Assembly: GCA_030159075.1 (NCBI GenBank)
Contig: BROG01000134.1
Span: 1,064,501-1,128,500 of the forward strand
Direction: 5' to 3'
Source of the DNA: Atrina japonica
Taxonomy: Eukaryota; Mollusca; Bivalvia; Pterioida; Pinnidae
Length of the DNA: 64,000 bases
Shown here: piece by piece, positions 57,601-64,000 of the stretch
How positions within the stretch are numbered: position 1 is the first letter of the stretch
Layout: each line of letters opens with the position of its first letter
Notes under the pieces: generated by a model
What the model was told of the DNA's origin: nothing
What the model saw: only the letters and a program-made list of their open reading frames with translations
The model's database searches: none
Position numbers and translations under genes: made by a program

Positions 57601-58500
57601 ACAATCTTGATACAAATTTCACAGACTTCCATTTTACGACAATTTGTGAAACGTCGTTCTTTGTCCTTTATCTTTCCTCCTCAACAGCGACTTTATGTAT
57701 GTTGTACAATTCATAATCATTATGGAGTCAGCACATGGGAGTTTCAAGCATTATTGACAATACTATCATTTTTTCTGCATTTACGAATCAAGCTCTAATA
57801 TTCGACGGTAGTTAACAATGTATTGATTCGGTTGACATTTAGCTGAGTTAATATTTAGAATACTACATTTTATATATTTTATCACATGTATTAGCATGTT
57901 GACGTGAATACTGGTTGTACGCGACAAATTTTTAATCCGAAATAGCTTCATTGATGTAGAACAAACCCGACTGTTTGGTATTGCAATCCATAAAGCACTG
58001 GTTATTCAGCCTCAAACGTTATCCAAAATTGATATATTTATAAATTCCCTTATAATAATTCGGTTTCACAAACAGTATAGACCTACTAATAACAATTGTC
58101 GAAACGTTTTAACAGCCACCGTAAAAAGCTGCCGTACAAACAATATTGCAGTATAGGCAAGGTAAAGTATCATAAACTGAGGTAAAGTAATTTACCTTGG
58201 CTTATTCAATTACCAATACAATACTGCCCATTTTCCAAAATTAGGGATGTACAGGTATAAAACGTGACTCCATGTGTTACTGTAACTCTAAAATGTTTGT
58301 GCCGAAAACAAGTCTGTCATCCCTGTTATGATTCAATTTAGACTCGTTTCATTAGTAAATATGTGTCAGTATATGAAAGGAGAGATGTTCCGATTAAAAG
58401 TAGTGGAACCGTTTTCATAATTCAAACATTTTATAGAATGCAAATACCAATACAATAACATATACAAATACACGTAATATTCGAGTTATATTGATTATTA

Positions 58501-58686
58501 ATACAGTGAAACCTGTATATAGGGGCCAACCAAGGGACCAGAAAATATTTACCTTTATGTGCAGGTGACCCTTATACACAGGTTCAATTTAATTGAAGTA
58601 TGCAGTCATAAGACTTGAAAAAACTGGCCTTTATAAACAGGTAATCCTTTTACAGAGTCGTTCGCTGTAGCAGGTTTTACTGTATA
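58501..58686. mobile_element. MITE-like element with ATACAGT-AAACCTG ends
   Basis: Begins ATACAGTGAAACCTGTATAT and ends GCAGGTTTTACTGTAT, an inverted pair. About 186 bp, flanked by TA-rich sequence. Internal segments also repeat the CCTTTATA-ACAGGT motif. Confidence 0.68.
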
Positions 58687-59130
58687 TTCCTCTGTGATAC
58701 CTGATCCCATTTGTTAAATAAAATTTATTCTTCGAACAAATAATTCGCTGTTGCTTTAGATCATAAGGCGTTTAAAGAACTCTCAATTTGAGCCATATTA
58801 ATTTAAATTTGTATTTTGTTTTTGTAAATAATCACTATTACAATTTACTAGCACATGTGGTTTTTTATATTTTCGGTAGTCGAAATGTCTTTATTGAACA
58901 TACTACAATATGTATTGATATGATGTGTACATTATAATTGGAAAGGGTATAACAATACTAGAGCCCCTTTCTACCGTCATGTACATAGTGACATCCTGTT
59001 TGGTGTACAAGTCTCAACGTGCTATAACAGACGATCATATCTTATACAAGGATACACGATTAGATACCGTTTTGTGATTAAGATATGAGGATTTTGGAAA
59101 TATGATGGTCGATATCATGTTTCAGTGGCT

Positions 59131-59320
59131 GAAATGTTGAAATAATTGTTCTAAGTTTGTAAATCGCCCATACCGATTATGATCAGGATTAAGAAATGTT
59201 GAGATAATTGTTCTAAGTTTGTTAATCGTACATACCGATTGTGATCAGGATTTATAAATGCGGAGATAATTGTTCTAAATTTGGTAATCCTACATACCGA
59301 TTGTGATCAAGATTTATTCT
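59131..59320. repeat. 62-bp tandem repeat, 3 copies
   Basis: Unit GAAATGTTGAAATAATTGTT then CTAAGTTTGTAAATCG and CCGATTGTGATCAGGATT. Confidence 0.88.
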
Positions 59321-59334
59321 TAATTCTAATTTTA

Positions 59335-59405
59335 TTTTATTTTGACCGTGGAGTCACAGCGGACGTGACTGGTCGGCAGACATCTGACCCTCCTGAATTT
59401 TTCGG
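59335..59405 (+). mobile_element. Short T2 tail fragment
   Basis: TTGACCGTGGAGTCACAGCG and GTGACTGGTCGGCAGA match the T2 tail. It directly follows the 62-bp repeats. Confidence 0.45.
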
Positions 59406-60544
59406 TTTTGACCAAATGAATATTCAGCATATCTGTATGTTGCATATATATTTTTATCGTATATGACTGTATTTTTATATATCATCAAATATCAAAATTA
59501 ATTCCATGGTCATTTAGAAAATAAGCATAATATCAAGTAGCTGTAACGGGACATTTCTCAATTGTTTGTATTTTTTTTCAAACAATTTGTTTTCATGAGG
59601 TAGAGGCTGCAGTATTTAGTTTTTAATTTCGAAAAAAAGATATTCGATAAAGCAAAGGAATTTTATTTTTCACCATCAAAGTTTTCCGAGATAAGCTTAC
59701 ATCACCACCTGATAAAGTGACTTTTCTTATCACGTTTGGAATACTATAGAATATCCGTCATGTAAACAGAATTTTTCATTAGTGCTGGTGATCTGAAGAA
59801 TCATATTGAAACCCCTACCAATCTCATTATCAGAAAATGTTGCAAGTTAGAAAACTGGGCAGATAGTGCTTTTTGTGTTACAGTTCAGTGAGTATGTACA
59901 ACCAAAAACCAACTGTTTTATGACCGAATTCCAAATATATAACCTCGTGTATCGGGAAGTAAAATAAAAAACATCTGTAACGGCCGATTTCTCAGACATT
60001 TGCGGTAGCGGTTTTTCGTTCTGATGTCTACACTGTGAAGACTTAAGACATGTCCGGAATGCACAAAAAGCTGTTACAAAAATTTGATGCGTGTCAGTAG
60101 AAAACTACAAACTTAACACACAAACACCAGGGAAAATAGTCCATGGGAAATCTACGTGTATTAAAGAAACACGTGATGACAGTTAAGCAATGCTAATTTC
60201 TTTTCTTTGACTTATATCCAAATCTTTGATCATACCACTGCGATTTTTATTAACTGTATCGTCATTTGATGTCAGAGACAACCCCAGTAAATATAGCGGT
60301 ACTACTACAAATGTAAGGTTTTCATCACCAGGGAAACGGTGGACGAACGTTTAGTACGAATACAAAATCTCTAAACAAAAAGAGACCATTTACCATCAAC
60401 ACATACATATGCAAGTTCGAATCATTTACCTTTTCAGATGACACCATTTCACTGGCAGAAATATATCTTATCTGTTGAATAAAGTATTTACATGAGCTTT
60501 GGCCATTCCATTTGTAAAAGACAATCATTTATGTCAACCGTTCA

Positions 60545-60760
60545 AGGTTGCTCCGTTAGTTAAAGCGGAAGGTCCCAAATTCGATCCCAGACACCGTTTC
60601 CTACCAGTTTGTGACAACTCCTCGCATCAAGTGCTCGACAAAGGAAAGTCAAAGTCAAAGGTTTTTCTGTGTAAACTTAAAGCCGAGGTCGCGGTAGACA
60701 TGGAAGGTCCTGGAACCCTCTCAACATTTGTGGCATGCAACATAAAATCATATTTGTGAA
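60545..60760 (+). mobile_element. Possible third tRNA-derived SINE family
   Basis: GGTTGCTCCGTTAGTTAAAG resembles an A box, and CCAAATTCGATCCC about 30 bases later resembles a B box. Followed by about 180 bases of body and an A-rich end. A single copy in the window, so the call is weak. The frame of about 86 codons across it has no recognisable domain. Confidence 0.35.
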
Positions 60761-60799
60761 ATGTCCTTGGCAAGACAAAAACAAAATATAAAAACTGAA

Positions 60800-62150
60800 A
60801 TATAAAAATTGAAATGAAGCATTATACTAAGACCCTATATTTGACTTCAAAACGTTCGTATGAGTGTTGCAGTCTATTCATTGCGATTTCCATTCTCGCG
60901 GTTGGTTCTCATAAAAGTTGTATATACCAGCGATCCAAAATCCTACAAGGTAAAGGTCAACGCTATGACGAACAAGACGTACGAGTACTTGGGAATATAA
61001 CTGGCTGTGTGATCTTTACCACTATACTGTTGTTTGATTGAAGGGTCTGTTTTATCTATTATGATGATAGTATATAAGTGCATTGATTCACATCTTCATA
61101 AATCTGTTTTATTGCTTTGAACTGCTTAGCGGGTTTTCTGTTCTGCTCCATGTATCATAACGAAAGCGGTAGGTGGGATGCGAATAGTCGCATAATCCTC
61201 CAATTGAAATGGTTCTTTGTGGACAATTGAACACTCAACATTCCGTATTTACATGTACATCATACATTTTAGCCACATGCTACAATTATGTTATTGATTC
61301 CACATTTTTCCATTATAAGAGAAAATGTTTGCCAGTAGAGTACCCGGGTAACTTTTTATCTATTTTACACCAACCAATCACATGACAGTCCTACATCAGC
61401 CTTGAAGCAAGTAGTTATTCTTGTGAACTGTTGCTTCGGTTTTTTCTTTCATTCATTTTTTTTTTCATTTGCAGGGAGAGGTCGCCAGCTCTACATGTGC
61501 GTAACACTAATGTGGTACGGTTCTTCCACATGATAAACTCTTTCGTGACATAGAACCTCGTCCGAATACCCTTTGACTTCCATCTCTCGTGCCAAACGTT
61601 TGACGATGTGGCAGCCACTGCCTTTATTGAATGAATATGTCTTATATGATAGCAGGGCCTAATGTTTGCAAGGTTAACACTCTCGTCTATTAACCATGAG
61701 GTAGGAAAATCGTGTGTGGGGGTGTGTGTACGCGCGCGCAAACAAAACATCATACATCACAAGTGGTTTAACATTATAAGTCAAAATACGACACTTATAC
61801 ATAAAATATATTATCGACTTTACTCCAAACAATGTTGAGGGCATGACCTTTTCCAACAATCGGTCATTTTTTGTCATTTCTCTTGTTTTTATGTACATTT
61901 TGACTTGATATTCGAAATATGCACCGAAAATCATCTTCATTTCTCTAACAATAAAGTTAGACCCAGAAGACGTATGGCCCTTATACTCCTCGTGAGATCA
62001 TTATGTCTGAATCTATGTTATCTAGGAAATTCTGCTGCCATCATCAAGCTTTCATGTCATTTTGACACAACTTGGTTCGTTTAATGCTGTGCTTGTCTAG
62101 GAAAAGCTAATGTCCGAGACTAACCACGGGAATTCCTTTTAGGTTCACAT
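60800..62150. other. No gene or element seen
   Basis: Short frames only, none with a domain or convincing splice context. Confidence 0.4.
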
Positions 62151-62209
62151 GTGTCATAATTCCTGGGACAGACAGACAGACAGATAGATAGTAATTAGAT
62201 ACTAGTAGA

Positions 62210-62309
<100 letters not shown>

Positions 62310-62939
62310 TTTAAGTACAGAGATCGTGTACTGAATAATGATAGAGGCTCATTACTACACGTCGATGTTGTCCCGTAACCCGAGAAACCGTCCTTTGTAT
62401 TTAACGTTAAACCGAGATTGTGATTGTTTCATGGGTCGCCTGGTGTACTCCTGTATGGCCACACGGATACATATTTGAGGGACAAACCCTACAAAATTGA
62501 GTTCATTTAGTTGAGAAACGTCATTCCGCAGACACATGTGGTCTGTAAAACGGCTGGTCATTGAGTGGACCAATTAAAATGTATGCATATCAGTAGTAGA
62601 TGCGTGGGATGATTTTATTTGGAAGATAATTGTTAGCTGCTGTGCTGTTAAAGTACAGCTGACAAGTAACCTTAAATAGCCTGTACTCTTACCGTCTCTA
62701 TATAGAGTCTATCTGATTATATATGTGAGAGAGGAATCGTTGATGTTGAGAATTGATGTCAACAACATTGTTGTCAAAAGTATAAAGTCACTAATTATAG
62801 GCCCTACATTGTATATACTGAACAAGAATACTTGTAACATCATTGGTGAACGAGAACGGAAATTACATCGTCATTGTTGGATACAATGTTGATGACATCA
62901 ATAAATGACATCAACATCAATATAGACTAAGAATACATA

Positions 62940-64000
62940 TGTTTAACAATAACAACAATGACAAAGAATGTCAAACAATATGGTGAACGATTACAGCATT
63001 GAAATCAACAAATGAATGTTGAACAATAAAGCATTGACATCAACAAATATATGATGAACTATAACAGCATTGAAATCAACAAATATATGATGAACGATAA
63101 CAGCATTAAAATCAACATATGAATGTTGAACAATAAAACATTGACATCAACAAATATATGATGAACGATTACAGCATTGAAATCAACAAATGAATTTTGA
63201 ACAATAAAGTATTGACATCAACAAATATATGATGAACGATAACAGCATTGATATCAAAATTAATGTATAACAATAACAGTATTGACATCAACAAATGAAT
63301 GTTGAATTAGAGCTGCATTTAAATCAACAAATGAATGTTGAATAACAACAGCATTGAAACTGAACAATAACAGTATTGAAATTGATCAACAAATGACTGG
63401 AACAGTAACAGCATTGACATCAACAAAGGAATGTTAAACAAGAACAGCATTGACATCAACAAATAAATGTTGAACAAGAACAGCATTGACATCAACAAAT
63501 AAATGTTAAACAAGAACAGCATTGACATCAACAAATAAATGTTGAACAAGAACGGCATTGACATCAACAAATCAATGTTGAACAAGAACAGCATTGACAT
63601 CAACAAAGGAATGTTAAACAAGAGGAGCGTTGACATCAACAAAGGAATATTAAACAAGAACAGCGTTGGCATCAACAAATAAATGTTGAACAAGAACAGC
63701 ATTGACATCAACGAATAAATGTTGAACAAAACAGCACTGACATCAACATTTAATTGTTGAACAAGAACAGCGTTGACATCAACACATAAATGTTGAACGA
63801 GAACAGCAGTGACATCAACAATTAAATGTTGAACAAGAACAGCATTGACATCAACAAATAAATGTTGAACAAGAACGGCATTGACATCAACAATTAAATG
63901 TTGAACAAGAACAGCGTTGACATCAACACATAAATGTTGAACAAGAACAGTATTGACATCAACAAATAAATGTTGAACAAGAACAGCATTGACATCAACA
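62940..64000. repeat. 36-bp minisatellite, about 28 copies, continuing past the window
   Basis: Consensus GAACAAGAACAGCATTGACA then TCAACAAATAAATGTT. Copies become more regular toward the right edge. Because 36 is a multiple of three, the minus strand holds a frame with a 12-residue period (LFLFNIYLLMSM-like); without start context it is not evidence of a gene. Confidence 0.92.

Noticed and set aside
60430..60528. Minus-strand exon-like segment with AG and GT boundaries reading ISASEMVSSEK
   Set aside because: Too short, with no domain and no partner exon; such pairs of splice-like sites are common by chance.
63319..63729. Minus-strand frame of 136 codons with a 12-residue repeat rich in Leu, Phe and Met
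   Set aside because: It is the translation of a 36-bp minisatellite whose unit is a multiple of three; no start context or unique sequence.

Overview
The window looks like AT-rich nuclear DNA from an invertebrate animal, most likely a bivalve mollusc. The evidence is multi-exon genes with consensus GT/AG introns, tRNA-derived SINEs and reverse-transcriptase remnants of kinds I associate with bivalves, many minisatellites and MITE-like hairpins, and no operon structure. The species is not determined.

The only gene material I can support is a tandem pair of immunoglobulin-superfamily genes on the minus strand. Both have clean open frames through every exon I could trace, and every Ig domain keeps its two cysteines and its tryptophan. 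Gene A (1293-16592) reads completely from signal peptide to stop: 489 residues, four Ig domains, a Thr-rich stalk and a C-terminal GPI-anchor-type tail. Gene B (27912-42154, start exon not found) has the same 3' exons in the same order, with an N-terminal V-like Ig and one more pair of Ig domains, giving seven Ig domains, a longer Thr stalk and the same tail. The domain order, the V-I-I start and the GPI-type end resemble lachesin/amalgam/IgLON cell-adhesion proteins. I-set domains occur in pairs, one split by an intron and one in a single exon, so the array appears to have grown by duplicating a two-domain unit. Matching introns show that about 1.2-13.1 kb and 27.8-37.3 kb are copies of one another.

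By region: 1-1292 is 3' flank of A with an (AT)n tract. 1.3-16.6 kb is gene A, whose introns hold a 37-bp minisatellite, a small MITE, a 1.6-kb degenerate minisatellite, a reverse-transcriptase fossil, a foldback-like element built of GTTATAAC-type repeats, and a satellite-like array. 16.6-27.9 kb lies between the genes and has only retroelement fragments and simple repeats. 27.9-42.2 kb is gene B, with a retroelement insertion flanked by a 27-bp duplication, MITEs, and a 29-bp minisatellite that has grown out of an exon/intron junction. 42.2-64 kb has no gene I can support: retroelement fragments (one carrying a nested SINE), SINEs, MITEs, microsatellites, and a 36-bp minisatellite that runs off the right edge.

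The points most worth a second look are the splice donor inside a minisatellite in gene B, the A/B domain-number difference, the foldback-like element, and a conserved four-cysteine motif (CX2C-X22-CX2C) at the 3' end of the retroelement family.
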